From the NCBI RefSeq assembly GCF_051859565.1, contig NZ_JBHYFK010000005.1, positions 124,001-188,000 of the forward strand: DNA of 64,000 bases, written 5' to 3'. Shown here piece by piece: positions 33,500-42,259 of this stretch. Under the pieces are notes generated by a model that saw only the letters and a list, made by a program, of their open reading frames with translations, searched no databases and had not been told where the DNA came from. The DNA comes from Glycocaulis sp051859565 (lineage in GTDB: Bacteria; Pseudomonadota; Alphaproteobacteria; Caulobacterales; Maricaulaceae). The position numbers were made by a program, and so were the translations under genes. The first letter of the stretch is position 1; every line of letters starts with the position of its first letter.

Positions 33500-34237
33500 T
33501 TACTCCTCGCCTTCAGGACGCTCCGCAGCATCGTCGGCGGGCTCGGTGTCCGGCAGATCCTGAGCCGGCTGGGCCAGCTCGCCCATATCCTCGCCAGCTT
33601 CGGTGGCTGTATCCGGTGCGCCAGGCGTTTCCGTTGCTGCAACCTGGGGCGTTTCGCCTTCTTCCTCAATGGCCGGCTCCTCGGGGAGCGGTTCGGGGAA
33701 GGGAAGGCCGGAGCTGCCCATGGAGTGCATGTAGGCGATCAGGTTTATACGGTCTTCCTGGCTGCGAAGGCCTGCAAAAGCCATCGAGGTGCCAGGCACA
33801 TAGCGCCGCGGCGCTTCCAGATAGTCGTACATGTTCTGGTAGAGCCACTGGGTGCCATCGGCGCCATAATCGCGCATGGCACTGGAATAGTTGAAGCTGG
33901 AGACGCTGGCGACAGCACGGCCAAGCACACCCCACATGTTGGGGCCGGTGCCGTTGGCGCCGCCTTGCTCAAACGTATGGCAGGCTACGCAGCGCCGTGC
34001 GACGCGCTCACCCGCATCAACGCTGGCGGTGGCAAGCAGGCTGCCGAAATCAACCGGCCCGGACACTTCCTCTTGGGCACCGGCAGGCCCCTCCAGCAGA
34101 GCCGGGTCCACCGGGAAGCCCAGTGTTTCAGGCGCACGCGTGGTGAAGGCGATATCGCCAATTTCGCGTAGACCCATGACAACAAGCAGGATGGCCAGAA
34201 CCGCGCCCGCTACCTTGTTCCAGAACAGATCGCCCAT
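33500..34237 (-). CDS. Membrane-anchored cytochrome c with acidic tail
   Basis: A 245-residue protein. An N-terminal helix (VAGAVLAILLVVMGL) acts as an uncleaved anchor. The haem site is CVACH (C83, C86, H87), with GTGPNMWGVLGR and the distal Met152 in VPGTSMAFAGL. This layout matches class I membrane cytochromes such as CycM/c552 that carry electrons from the bc1 complex to the oxidase. After the haem domain (end about 178) comes a 65-residue tail rich in Glu, Pro, Ala, Asp and Thr, ending PEGEE; a tail of this size is not part of the core family. No oxidase genes are adjacent. Confidence 0.88.
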   Translation of the reverse strand: MGDLFWNKVAGAVLAILLVVMGLREIGDIAFTTRAPETLGFPVDPALLEGPAGAQEEVSGPVDFGSLLATASVDAGERVARRCVACHTFEQGGANGTGPNMWGVLGRAVASVSSFNYSSAMRDYGADGTQWLYQNMYDYLEAPRRYVPGTSMAFAGLRSQEDRINLIAYMHSMGSSGLPFPEPLPEEPAIEEEGETPQVAATETPGAPDTATEAGEDMGELAQPAQDLPDTEPADDAAERPEGEE

Positions 34238-34408
34238 CGACGTCCTCTCGACCAGACATGACTGTAATTGCGCCGGTGTTTGGCACGCTCCGCCGCCCTG
34301 TGCAACCGCTTGACGCGATTAGCACCCCTGCAAATAGCAGGGTTGGTGACGCTTGAGCAGTACCAATGCGGTGACAGCCTGCCCATGGGGCAGGTCGTCG
34401 CGCCTGCC

Positions 34409-35275
34409 TTAGCCGCCGTTCAGCCACGTCTCAATCAGCAGGCGTGAAATTGAGTAGTGGGGCGGTCCCCAGCGCATCATGGGCCCTTCATAGAGCTCAC
34501 GCACTTCTGCGCGGGTAAACCAGCGCGCCTCCTCAATGTCGTCGGCAGCCACCGGCTCGCCCGGCTCTATCTCGGCCAACAGGCCGATCATCAGCGTGGA
34601 CGGGAAGGGCCAGGGCTGACTGGCTACATATCGTGCAGACATGACCTTCAGCCCGGTTTCCTCGGCGACCTCGCGTGCGCAAGCCTCCTCTATCGTTTCA
34701 CCCGGCTCCATGAAGCCTGCCAGCGTGGCAAACAGGCCCGGCGGCCAGGCTGGCTGACGGCCCATGACGCAGCGGTCCCCGCTATAGGGCAGCATGATGA
34801 CCGAGGGGTCCGTGCGCGGGAAGTGTTCGGTCCCGCAGGAGGGGCAAACCAGCTTGGTGCCGCCTTCAGCGGGTGCGTTCTCCGCGCCGCAATTGGAGCA
34901 GTAATGCCTGCGGCCGTGCCAGCTCAATATGGCCCGCGCCCTTCCCAGTATGGCGGCCAGGTCCGGTTCGGCGATCATGGTGGCGCGCCGGAAGTCGAGG
35001 CCGGGAGGGATCGTGCCCGGCTGAATGCTCGCCGCAAACCAGGGTGTCTCACCTTCCAGCCCGAGAAACACGAGGCCCGGGCGCTCCAGAGCAAGGGTGC
35101 TGGTCTGTGCCGGGTGCAGTATCTCGGGCTCTCCCTCTGGCGAGAGCACCACATCGCCGCCGGTGAGCAGAATCGCTCTCGCCGCAGGGTGGGACAGGCA
35201 GGCTTCGATAAAGGCGGGATTGGTCCGCTGCACGCCGGAATGGTCCAGCGGCGAACGGGTGAATGTCAGATGCAT
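34409..35275 (-). CDS. nudC: NAD+ diphosphatase (Nudix)
   Basis: A 288-residue NudC. The zinc ribbon is C126/C129 (YCSNCG) and C144/C147 (VCPSCG), then FPRTDPSVIML, the Nudix box GFMEPGETIEEACAREVAEE (from residue 187), and SQPWPFPSTLM (219-229), which defines the NudC subgroup. It hydrolyses NAD(H) to NMN and AMP and, in E. coli, removes NAD caps from RNA. Start at 35275 (MHLTFTRSP) has GAGGA 7 nt upstream; in-frame upstream ATGs give a basic leader. Gene order suggests no partner. Confidence 0.93.
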   Translation of the reverse strand: MHLTFTRSPLDHSGVQRTNPAFIEACLSHPAARAILLTGGDVVLSPEGEPEILHPAQTSTLALERPGLVFLGLEGETPWFAASIQPGTIPPGLDFRRATMIAEPDLAAILGRARAILSWHGRRHYCSNCGAENAPAEGGTKLVCPSCGTEHFPRTDPSVIMLPYSGDRCVMGRQPAWPPGLFATLAGFMEPGETIEEACAREVAEETGLKVMSARYVASQPWPFPSTLMIGLLAEIEPGEPVAADDIEEARWFTRAEVRELYEGPMMRWGPPHYSISRLLIETWLNGG

Positions 35276-35576
35276 CAGCCATCCTCGTTTCTTCGAACGG
35301 CTCATTGCGCCCTGATGCGGCCGGGCTGGCAAGCCCGTAGGGATATCGCATCTGCGAACATTACAGAAACCTTACTGGATCCTGTATAAAGGTTTGAGAT
35401 CAAGGCATTATTGCCTTAATTGCCTTGCTTGCGCCTTAGTCCGTATCCGGAAAGACACAGGAGTGTATTGCACTGCGTCATTAACAGCTGGCGGCCTCTT
35501 GCGGATGCATGAGAGGCACCCTCATCTCTCGTCGCACGGGCCCGGGGGGTCCCAAAAAGACGAAAGGTCGAATCAG
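35276..35576 (+). promoter_or_regulatory. Promoter and leader region of the outer-membrane barrel gene
   Basis: A 301-bp gap between divergent genes. It holds an inverted repeat AAACCTT (35367-35373) / AAGGTTT (35389-35395), a possible promoter TTGAGA (35394) - 15 nt - CTTAAT (35415-35420) and a small hairpin AAGGCA-ttat-TGCCTT (35402-35417) over the same place. That would leave a leader of about 150 nt before the ATG at 35577. No coding region is evident. Confidence 0.35.
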
Positions 35577-36095
35577 ATGAAATCTCTCCTTATCGCAGTG
35601 TCTTCCATTGCTGTTCTCGCTGGTGCCGCTTCCGCTCAGGAAGGCCCGTTCCGTCTGGGTGCTGGCTACCAGGCCATCGACACCGACGGTGCTACGTATG
35701 ACACGCTGACCCTGCGCGGCAGCTACGACATCACCCCGATGTTCTCGGTGGAAGGTGATCTGCTGTTCGGTCTGGGCGATGAGTCCACCACGTTCGGTGC
35801 GACCACCATCACGTCCGAGATCGACTATGGCGTCGGCATCTATGGCGTTGCCCGTCTGCCGCTGAACGACCAGTTCTCGGTCTTCGCGCGCGGTGGCTAC
35901 ACCTACTTCGACGTTAGCGCTTCGGCGGCTGGCATTGCCTTTAGCGGCGATGTGGACGGCTGGGCGTTCGGTGGTGGTGCAGAATGGGCTTTCGCCGGCC
36001 CGAACGCCATCCGCGTCGACTACACCCGCTATGACTTCGTGAACGGCAATGGCAATGCTGACGCGTTCGGCATTTCCTACGTCCGCCGCTTCTAG
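35577..36095 (+). CDS. Outer-membrane beta-barrel protein (opacity/porin-like)
   Basis: A 172-residue protein with signal peptide MKSLLIAVSSIAVLAGAASA and then alternating beta-strands typical of an eight-stranded barrel (FRLGAGYQAIDT, TLTLRGSYDITPMFSVEGD, GVGIYGVARLPLNDQFSVFARGGY, split by turns), ending in FGISYVRRF with the terminal Phe that outer-membrane proteins need for BamA insertion. Function is unknown; these small barrels often act in stability or adhesion. Base use and the long leader suggest strong expression. A strong terminator follows. Confidence 0.85.
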   Translation: MKSLLIAVSSIAVLAGAASAQEGPFRLGAGYQAIDTDGATYDTLTLRGSYDITPMFSVEGDLLFGLGDESTTFGATTITSEIDYGVGIYGVARLPLNDQFSVFARGGYTYFDVSASAAGIAFSGDVDGWAFGGGAEWAFAGPNAIRVDYTRYDFVNGNGNADAFGISYVRRF

Positions 36096-36139
36096 TCTGG
36101 CATGAATGTGACGGCTCCGCTGTAGCGGGGCCTTACAAG

Positions 36140-36173
36140 AGCCCCCGTGGTCATTTGGCCGCGGGGGCTTTTT
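36140..36173 (+). terminator. Rho-independent terminator of the barrel gene
   Basis: AGCCCCCGTGG (36140-36150) pairs with CCGCGGGGGCT (36159-36169) with one G-U, then TTTTT. It isolates the barrel gene from the next gene. Confidence 0.85.
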
Positions 36174-36185
36174 CATATCCACCTG

Positions 36186-36210
36186 TTGACGCGAATGAGA
36201 ATGACTCGCA
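36186..36210 (+). promoter_or_regulatory. Promoter element with overlapping Fur-like box
   Basis: TTGACG (36186-36191) is a good -35 hexamer. It overlaps GCGAATGAGAATGACTCGC (36191-36209), which agrees with the classical 19-bp Fur consensus at 12 of 19 positions and is flanked by a GCGA/TCGC inverted repeat. The box lies 30 nt before the start of the 77-residue gene. A convincing -10 hexamer is not seen. Confidence 0.4.
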
Positions 36211-36239
36211 AGTTGGGTGTGCAACAGGGGAATCAACCC

Positions 36240-36473
36240 ATGAGCCCGGCAATCTGCAAGGTCATCAATCTTGAACCATCCCGCCATGGCGGCAGGCGCA
36301 GTGGTGAGCCTGTGAGTGCCCTCGAGCCGCGTGTGCGCGACTGGCTGGCGACGCAGTCAGTCATCGTGGAGGACTGGCTGAACCAGCTGGTCGCGGCCAA
36401 TGGCGATGAACGCCTGGTCGGAGTGTTATGCCAGCACGCCGCCTTCCTGCGCGACACGCTGGAAGAAGGCTGA
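36240..36473 (+). CDS. Small protein behind a Fur-like box
   Basis: A 77-residue soluble protein: MSPAICKVINLEPSRHGG, then a helical part RVRDWLATQSVIVEDWLNQL and VGVLCQHAAFLRDTLEEG. Two cysteines are present. No family recognised. It is bounded by a terminator upstream and the SRP RNA gene downstream, so it has its own promoter; the overlapping Fur-like box suggests iron control (inference). CAGGGGAA stands 6 nt before the ATG at 36240. Longer in-frame starts exist upstream but would include the promoter. Confidence 0.6.
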   Translation: MSPAICKVINLEPSRHGGRRSGEPVSALEPRVRDWLATQSVIVEDWLNQLVAANGDERLVGVLCQHAAFLRDTLEEG

Positions 36474-36518
36474 CACCGCGCTTGCGAAACCTGTCCGCGA
36501 TCCCGATACTAGGGAGCA

Positions 36519-36625
36519 GGAAGGCCGGCGGCGGACGAGCCCCTCGCCAACCCGGTCAGGTCCGGAAGGAAGCAGCCGTAACGAGTTTCGGTTCGGGTCG
36601 CCGTCCGGTCTTCCGCCGCCTTCCA
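36519..36625 (+). ncRNA. ffs: Signal recognition particle RNA, small (4.5S) type
   Basis: The SRP RNA core is unmistakable: GGTCAGGTCCGGAAGGAAG followed by CAGCC (36554-36577), the asymmetric loop and GGAA tetraloop that bind Ffh. The flanks pair into one long hairpin: GGAAGG...GGCGGCGGA at the 5' side with TTCCGCCGCCTTCC at the 3' side. Ends are approximate. Position directly before dnaX is the usual alphaproteobacterial arrangement. It guides membrane protein synthesis with Ffh and FtsY. Confidence 0.95.
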
Positions 36626-36704
36626 CCCGCTTTCGCCTGAAGGGCCCGGCTGCGCCATGCCGGCGCTCTGGGCAGCACGCCGCAAGAAGGGGCCTTGCCC
36701 GTCC

Positions 36705-38483
36705 ATGGATGATCAGGATCCAGATAGCGGCGCCCCTGCGCTGGAGGCCGATGAGCCGGGACCGGCCCTGCCGGGCTTCGAGCCGCCGCCTGCCAGTGCC
36801 GCCTATCAGGTTCTGGCCCGCAAATACCGCCCGCAGCGCTTTTCCGATCTCATCGGGCAGGACGCCATGGTGCGTACGCTGTCCCATGCCTTCCAGTCGG
36901 GCCGTATTGCGCAGGCCTATATGCTCACCGGCGTGCGCGGTGTCGGCAAGACGACGACCGCGCGCCTCATCGCCCGCGCACTGAACTACGAATCGGACGA
37001 GCGCTCCGGCCCCAGCGTGGATATTGATCCACCGGGCCGTCATTGCGATGCCATTGCCCGCTCGGCCCATGTCGATGTGCTGGAGATGGACGCCGCCTCG
37101 CGCACTGGCGTCGGCGATATACGTGAAATTCTGGACGGGGTGCGCTACGCGCCCGTGTCGGCACCCTACAAGGTCTACATCATCGACGAAGTGCACATGC
37201 TGTCCAACAATGCGTTCAACGCATTGCTGAAAACGCTCGAAGAGCCGCCGCCGCATGTGAAGTTCATCTTCGCGACGACCGAGATACGCAAAGTCCCGGT
37301 CACAGTGCTTAGCCGCTGTCAGCGCTTTGATCTGCGCCGCGTGCCGCGCGATGCGCTCAGCGCCCATCTGAAGCGGATATGCGATCTTGAGGGCGCGCAG
37401 GTTGAAGATGGCGGCCTCGACGCGATCGCCCGCGCTGCCGAAGGCTCGGTGCGCGACGCGCTCTCCCTGCTCGATCAGGCGATAGTTCAGGGCAGTGAGA
37501 CGGGCCCGGTTCCCGCCTCGCAGGTGCGCGAGATGCTGGGCCTGGTGGACCGCTCACGCGTGCTCGATCTTCTTGACGCTGCCCTGACGGGCAAGGGCGA
37601 AGCGGCGCTCGCAGAGCTGGAAAGCCAGTACGCCGCCGGCGCTGATCCGCAAGTGCTGATGCGTGACCTGCTGGATTATCTGCACGCGATGAGCCGGGTG
37701 AAGGCAACAGACGGCAAGGCGGACCTTGCCGAGGCGCCGGAAACTGCCGCGCGCCTGCGTGAGCTGGCCGATACGCATTCGCTGGCCAGCCTCACCCGCC
37801 TCTGGAAAACAGCGCTCTCGGGGCTTGAGGATGTGCGCTCGGCGCCCGATCCGATGGCGGCCGTAGAGATGAGCGTAATCCGCCTGATGGCGGCCGCCAG
37901 CCTGCCCGGCCCGGAAGACGCTGCCCGGCTGATTGCGGCGCTGGAGGCGGGCGCGCCTGTGCCCGCGCCAGCAGGGCAGGCCAGTGGCGGACATGGCCCA
38001 GCAGGTCCGCAAGCCGAATACCAGCCCGCAGACGCGGAGCCTGAGCCGGCCACGAATTCCGACCCATCCAGCCTGGAAGACGTGATCGCCCTTCTGGACC
38101 GCGAGCGTGAAGCCTTGCTGCGCGATCAGGTGGAGCGCTTTGTGCGCCTTGTGTCCATCGGGCAGGGCAAGCTCGTATTTGAAGCGGCCAAGGGCGCGCC
38201 CGAAGACCTCGCCAGCCGTCTTGCGGGCTTCCTGCATGCGCAGACCGGCGCACGCTGGCTGGTGGACAGTCAGGGCCGCGCGCTGGGCGGTGAGACCATG
38301 CGCGAGCGCCGCCGCCGTGAGGCCGAGGCCTTGCGCGAACGCGCGCTCCGCGATCCGATGGTAGTGCGCGCCATGACGCTGTTTCCCGGCGCCGAGCTGG
38401 AAGCAGTGACGACGGTTGAGCCGGAGAACCCGCCTTCCCAGATGACGGACGCAGAAACCCAGCGTCAGGAGCGCAAACCATGA
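36705..38483 (+). CDS. dnaX: DNA polymerase III gamma/tau subunit
   Basis: A 592-residue clamp-loader ATPase. YQVLARKYRPQRFSDLIGQ opens the AAA+ module, Walker A is GVRGVGKTTTARL, Walker B is YIIDEVHML, and the arginine finger lies in VLSRCQRFDL. The usual four-cysteine zinc site after Walker A is reduced to one Cys (RHCDAI), as is common in alphaproteobacteria. Residues after about 430 form a Pro/Ala linker and tau-type C-terminal domain. It loads the beta clamp and couples the replisome. ATG at 36705 gives MDDQDPDSG. The stop overlaps ybaB by 4 bp (ATGA). No obvious A-rich slippery site for a gamma product was found. Confidence 0.95.
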   Translation: MDDQDPDSGAPALEADEPGPALPGFEPPPASAAYQVLARKYRPQRFSDLIGQDAMVRTLSHAFQSGRIAQAYMLTGVRGVGKTTTARLIARALNYESDERSGPSVDIDPPGRHCDAIARSAHVDVLEMDAASRTGVGDIREILDGVRYAPVSAPYKVYIIDEVHMLSNNAFNALLKTLEEPPPHVKFIFATTEIRKVPVTVLSRCQRFDLRRVPRDALSAHLKRICDLEGAQVEDGGLDAIARAAEGSVRDALSLLDQAIVQGSETGPVPASQVREMLGLVDRSRVLDLLDAALTGKGEAALAELESQYAAGADPQVLMRDLLDYLHAMSRVKATDGKADLAEAPETAARLRELADTHSLASLTRLWKTALSGLEDVRSAPDPMAAVEMSVIRLMAAASLPGPEDAARLIAALEAGAPVPAPAGQASGGHGPAGPQAEYQPADAEPEPATNSDPSSLEDVIALLDREREALLRDQVERFVRLVSIGQGKLVFEAAKGAPEDLASRLAGFLHAQTGARWLVDSQGRALGGETMRERRRREAEALRERALRDPMVVRAMTLFPGAELEAVTTVEPENPPSQMTDAETQRQERKP

Positions 38484-38815
38484 AAGATTTCGCCGGCCTG
38501 ATGAAACAGGCCCAGGAAATGCAAAAGAAAATGGGCGAGGCACAGGCCCGGCTAGACGCCGTGGAGGTGACAGGTGAGGCGGGTGCCGGTCTGGTGAAAA
38601 TTACCACCACAGCCAAGGGCGAACCGCGCAAGGTCTCCATCGACCCGTCGCTCATTGACCCGTCAGAACCGGAAATTCTCGAAGACCTCATGCTGGCGGC
38701 ACTGTCCGATGCGCGCCGCAAGGCCGATGAGGCACAAGCCAAGGTTCTGCGCGAAGCTGCAGGCGGGCTCGGCCTGCCGCCGGGCTTCGACATGCCGTTC
38801 GGCATCAAGCCCTGA
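38480..38815 (+). CDS. ybaB: YbaB/EbfC nucleoid-associated protein
   Basis: A 111-residue YbaB: MKDFAGLMKQAQEMQKKMGEA, then VEVTGEAGAGLVKITTTAKGE, VSIDPSLIDP and a C-terminal GLGLPPGFDMPFGIKP, all standard. It binds DNA as a dimer and is almost always found between dnaX and recR. The ATGA overlap with dnaX indicates translational coupling; recR follows after 99 bp. Confidence 0.95.
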   Translation: MKDFAGLMKQAQEMQKKMGEAQARLDAVEVTGEAGAGLVKITTTAKGEPRKVSIDPSLIDPSEPEILEDLMLAALSDARRKADEAQAKVLREAAGGLGLPPGFDMPFGIKP

Positions 38816-38914
38816 GTGCGCTGAAATCCCGGGGCTGTTGCGGGGCGTAGCCACCGCTAGTCTTGCCATCATTACGGGTGCGTGATTCGCGCCCGCTGCG
38901 CGCGAGAGAGCAAG

Positions 38915-39517
38915 ATGGCAGGTACGGCAGGCCCGGAAATCGAGAGGCTCATCCAGCTTCTGGCCAAGCTCCCGGGGCTGGGGCCGCGTTCTGCGCGCCG
39001 GGCTGCCCTGCATCTGATGAAGAAGCGTGAGGCACTCATGGAGCCGCTGGCCGCCGCGATGGCCGAGGCAGCGGAGAAAATCCGCCCCTGCAGTATTTGC
39101 GGCAATCTGGACGTATCAGACCCTTGCACGGTCTGCCGCGATCCCAAGCGCGGCGACAGCGTGATCTGCGTGGTCGAGACGGTAGGTGATCTCTGGGCGC
39201 TGGAGCGGGCAGGAGCCTTTGCCGGCAAATACCATGTGCTGGGCGGGGTCCTGTCTGCGCTGGATGGCGTCGGTCCTGACGATCTCAATCTTGCCAGCCT
39301 GATCGAACGTGCGGGCAATGGATCGGTCAGCGAGGTGATCCTGGCGCTCAATGCCACGGTGGATGGCCAGACGACGGCCCATGTCATCGCGGACAGGCTC
39401 GCCCATACCGGCGTATCGATCACCTCGCTGGCGCGTGGCGTGCCGGTAGGCGGCGAGCTTGATTATCTTGATGACGGCACGCTGGCCGCCGCGTTCAGGT
39501 CACGGCGGCCAGCGTAA
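38915..39517 (+). CDS. recR: Recombination mediator RecR
   Basis: A 200-residue RecR: helix-hairpin-helix LAKLPGLGPRSARRAALHL, zinc finger C59/C62/C71/C74 (CSICGNLDVSDPCTVC), Toprim core VVETVGDLWALERAG and YHVLGGVLSALDGVGPDDL, and the ending PVGGELDYLDDGTLAAAF. With RecO and RecF it loads RecA at gaps. ATG at 38915 is chosen over an upstream in-frame ATG (38882). It ends the ffs-dnaX-ybaB-recR group and converges on the sugar dehydrogenase gene. Confidence 0.96.
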   Translation: MAGTAGPEIERLIQLLAKLPGLGPRSARRAALHLMKKREALMEPLAAAMAEAAEKIRPCSICGNLDVSDPCTVCRDPKRGDSVICVVETVGDLWALERAGAFAGKYHVLGGVLSALDGVGPDDLNLASLIERAGNGSVSEVILALNATVDGQTTAHVIADRLAHTGVSITSLARGVPVGGELDYLDDGTLAAAFRSRRPA

Positions 39518-39527
39518 GCGTCGAAGG

Positions 39528-40673
39528 TTACTCCGCCGGCACCAGCCGCAGCACGCGGCCCTCATCGCTGTCGGTGGTGATGTAGATATAGCCATCCGGG
39601 CCGGTGCGGACATCGCGGATACGCTCTTCAAGGTCTTCCAGAAGACGTTCCTGCCCGATCACCCGGTCACCGTCGGTCTCCAGCCGGGCGACGTGCATGC
39701 CGGCCAGAGCGCCCACGAACAGGTCGTTCTGCCAGTGCGGGAAGGCATCGCCGGTGTAGAATGCGGCGCCCGAATTGGCGATGGAGGGCGTCCAGTACCA
39801 TATGGGCTGCTCCATGCCTTCGCGTTCACGGTCCTCGGTGATGATCGAGCCATCATACTCGATGCCGTAGGTGATTTCCGGCCAGCCGTAATTGAGGCCG
39901 GACTCCCGGTGGATGTTGACCTCGTCACCGCCGCGCGGGCCGTGCTCATGGCTCCAGATCGTGCCGGTTTCCGGATGCTGGACCAGCCCCTGAATGTTGC
40001 GATGGCCGTAGCTCCACACTTCCGGCGCGCCGCCATCGCCATCGGCAAAGGGATTGTCTGACGGCACCGAGCCATCGTCGTTCAGGCGAATCAGCGTGCC
40101 GATATGATTTTCCGGGTTCTGCGCCTCGTCATAGTGGTTGCCGCCATCGCCGAGCGAGAGCCAGAGATAACCGTTCCGGTCAAAGAGAATCTTGCCGCCA
40201 TGGTGCCGGTTGGTCGCGATGTCGTAATTGACGGCAAACAGCTCTTCCACGTCCTCCAGAGCGGTCAGGTCATCGCTCAGCCGGGCGCGGATCAGCGCGG
40301 TGCGGTGGGCTTCGCGGGTGCCTTGCGCATAGGAAATGTAGACAAGGCGGTTCTCAGCAAAATCCGGGTGCGGGATGGCATCAAACAGCCCGCCCTGGCG
40401 ATTGACCACAACATCTTCCGGCATGCCGGTCACGGGTTCGGCGCGCAAATGCCCGTCAGCGTCAATAATGCGCAGGCCTTGCGAGCCGCCATCGCGTTCG
40501 GTGACGATCATCGCGCCATCCGGCAGAAAGCCGATGGACCACGGGATGTTCAGGCCCTCAGCGACAGTTTCGACGCGGAAGTTCGCCTGCTCGGTCTCAT
40601 ATACGTCCTGTGCTGACAGCGCGCCTGCACTGACGGTCAGAAGAAGGCTGGCGGCAAGGGTGGTGCGGAACAT
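39528..40673 (-). CDS. PQQ-dependent sugar dehydrogenase-type beta-propeller protein
   Basis: A 381-residue exported protein of the glucose/sorbosone dehydrogenase (YliI/Asd) family. It has signal peptide MFRTTLAASLLLTVSAGALS, NIPWSIGFLPDGAMIVTERD, HHGGKILFDRNGYLWLSLGDGG, SYGHRNIQGLVQHPETG and SHEHGPRGGDEVNI, the family's propeller repeats and calcium/PQQ region. Such enzymes oxidise aldose sugars in the periplasm with PQQ. No pqq biosynthesis genes are in the window, so cofactor supply is unknown. It stands alone. Confidence 0.9.
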   Translation of the reverse strand: MFRTTLAASLLLTVSAGALSAQDVYETEQANFRVETVAEGLNIPWSIGFLPDGAMIVTERDGGSQGLRIIDADGHLRAEPVTGMPEDVVVNRQGGLFDAIPHPDFAENRLVYISYAQGTREAHRTALIRARLSDDLTALEDVEELFAVNYDIATNRHHGGKILFDRNGYLWLSLGDGGNHYDEAQNPENHIGTLIRLNDDGSVPSDNPFADGDGGAPEVWSYGHRNIQGLVQHPETGTIWSHEHGPRGGDEVNIHRESGLNYGWPEITYGIEYDGSIITEDREREGMEQPIWYWTPSIANSGAAFYTGDAFPHWQNDLFVGALAGMHVARLETDGDRVIGQERLLEDLEERIRDVRTGPDGYIYITTDSDEGRVLRLVPAE

Positions 40674-40859
40674 AGGCAGGTCTCCCCAAACTGTTGCGGT
40701 TAGCGTTCACACGCTCAGATAGGGATGGCAACGCGTCTGGCCACCCTTCGTTGCCCTGCTGACATAGATGTGAACACTGGCAAGTCGGCGGGCTGCAACA
40801 GAGGCGCACTGGTCTAGGCTGCGCTTTCGATTCGCAAAAATTGCAGTCAGAGTGACGTC

Positions 40860-42227
40860 ATGGACATGCTGAACATCGCCCTTATCGCTGCAGGCGGCCT
40901 TCTGGCCGGCGCCGTGCTGACCTTTCTCTGGTTGCGCGGCGCCGCTGCCCGCGCCGCATCCCTGCAGGAACGTCTGGCCGAGACCGAGCGGCGCCATGAC
41001 ACCGAACGCGCGCAGCGCCAGGCTGAACTGGAGGGGGAACGCGCGGCCCGGCGCGAGGCCGAGCAGGCTGCCGCTGCCCTGAACGCGAGAATCGAAGCCG
41101 AGGCCGAGGCGGTGAAGCGCGAGCGCGAGAGCCTGACCCAGCTTTCCAATGCCGTGCAGGAGAAGTTCCAGCTGCTCGCCAACGAGGCGCTGGATAAATC
41201 CCAGAAAGCTTTCCTCGATCGCGCCGCCGAGACCTTCAAGCAGAACCAGGAAAAAGCCGAAGGCAGCGTGAAGGAGCTGGTGACGCCAATCCGCGAGAAG
41301 CTCGACCAGTTCAAGGCGACGGTTGACCATATCGAGAAAGAGCGCGCCGCCCATCGCGGCGAGCTGGGCGAGCAGATCAACGCCCTGCGCCAGGGCCTCG
41401 CCGGTCAGCAGCAGGAGACCTCAAAGCTCGTCAACGCGTTGCAGCGCTCCTCCACCACGCGCGGCCAGTGGGGCGAGCGTACCGTGGCGAACGTGCTGGA
41501 GCTGGCCGGGCTTACCAAAGGCATCGACTATGAAAGCCAGTATCAGGCGCGCGATAGCGAAGGGGCTTCCCTGCGCCCGGATTTCGTGGTGCGCCTGCCT
41601 GGCGGCGGGCGTTTCGTCATCGATTCCAAGGTGGCGCTGACGGCCTATCTCGATGCGGTTGAAGCGCCTGACGAGGTCAGCCGAAAGCAGCATCTGCGCC
41701 GTCATGCCATGCAGGTGAAAACCCATATTCGCCAGCTCGCCAGCAAGGAATACGCAAAGTCGGTGGAGGGGGCGATCGACTTCGTGGCGCTCTTCATCCC
41801 TGGCGAGAGTTTCTACTCCGCCGCGATGGAGGAAGAGCCGGGCCTGTTTGATGAGGCGATCGCGCAGGACGTGATTATCGTCACGCCCTCCACTCTGTTG
41901 GCTCTGGCCAAGGCGGTGGCCTATGGCTGGCGCCAGCAGGCGCTGGAAGACAATGCACGCAAGATTGCCGCGCTCGGCAGCGAGATTCATGACCGGCTGC
42001 AGACCTTTACCGGCCATCTTGGCCGTGTGGGTTCGGGTCTCAAATCTGCAACCACTAATTATAACAGCGCGGTAGCCTCGCTTGAGGGGAGGGTTCTGGT
42101 CTCGGCGCGCAAGATGGCCGAACTCAACGCGGCGTCCGGCTCAAAAGCGCTGGAAGGCCCCGCACAGGTCGATGAAACGCCGCGTTCGCTGGCTGCACCG
42201 GCTGAAAGTGAAGGCAGCGATGCTTGA
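40860..42227 (+). CDS. rmuC: DNA recombination protein RmuC homologue
   Basis: A 455-residue protein. An N-terminal helix (LNIALIAAGGLLAGAVLTF) anchors it, residues about 30-150 form a charged coiled coil (RLAETERRHDTERAQRQAE), and the C-terminal RmuC nuclease-like domain has STTRGQWGERTVANVLELAG, RPDFVVRLPGGGRFVIDSKVALTAYL and VDFVALFIPGESF variants. RmuC limits DNA inversions and defends DNA in some bacteria; the mechanism is unsettled. def starts 33 bp on, and the pair is conserved in alphaproteobacteria. Confidence 0.93.
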   Translation: MDMLNIALIAAGGLLAGAVLTFLWLRGAAARAASLQERLAETERRHDTERAQRQAELEGERAARREAEQAAAALNARIEAEAEAVKRERESLTQLSNAVQEKFQLLANEALDKSQKAFLDRAAETFKQNQEKAEGSVKELVTPIREKLDQFKATVDHIEKERAAHRGELGEQINALRQGLAGQQQETSKLVNALQRSSTTRGQWGERTVANVLELAGLTKGIDYESQYQARDSEGASLRPDFVVRLPGGGRFVIDSKVALTAYLDAVEAPDEVSRKQHLRRHAMQVKTHIRQLASKEYAKSVEGAIDFVALFIPGESFYSAAMEEEPGLFDEAIAQDVIIVTPSTLLALAKAVAYGWRQQALEDNARKIAALGSEIHDRLQTFTGHLGRVGSGLKSATTNYNSAVASLEGRVLVSARKMAELNAASGSKALEGPAQVDETPRSLAAPAESEGSDA

Positions 42228-42259
42228 TCGAAACCCTTTTGCCCATTACCTCTAAGACC

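Noticed and set aside
34326..34394. Two short hairpins (CCCTGC/GCAGGG and CCTGCCC/GGGCAGG) after nudC
   Set aside because: Neither is followed by a T-run in the direction of nudC or the cytochrome gene, so they are not supported as terminators.
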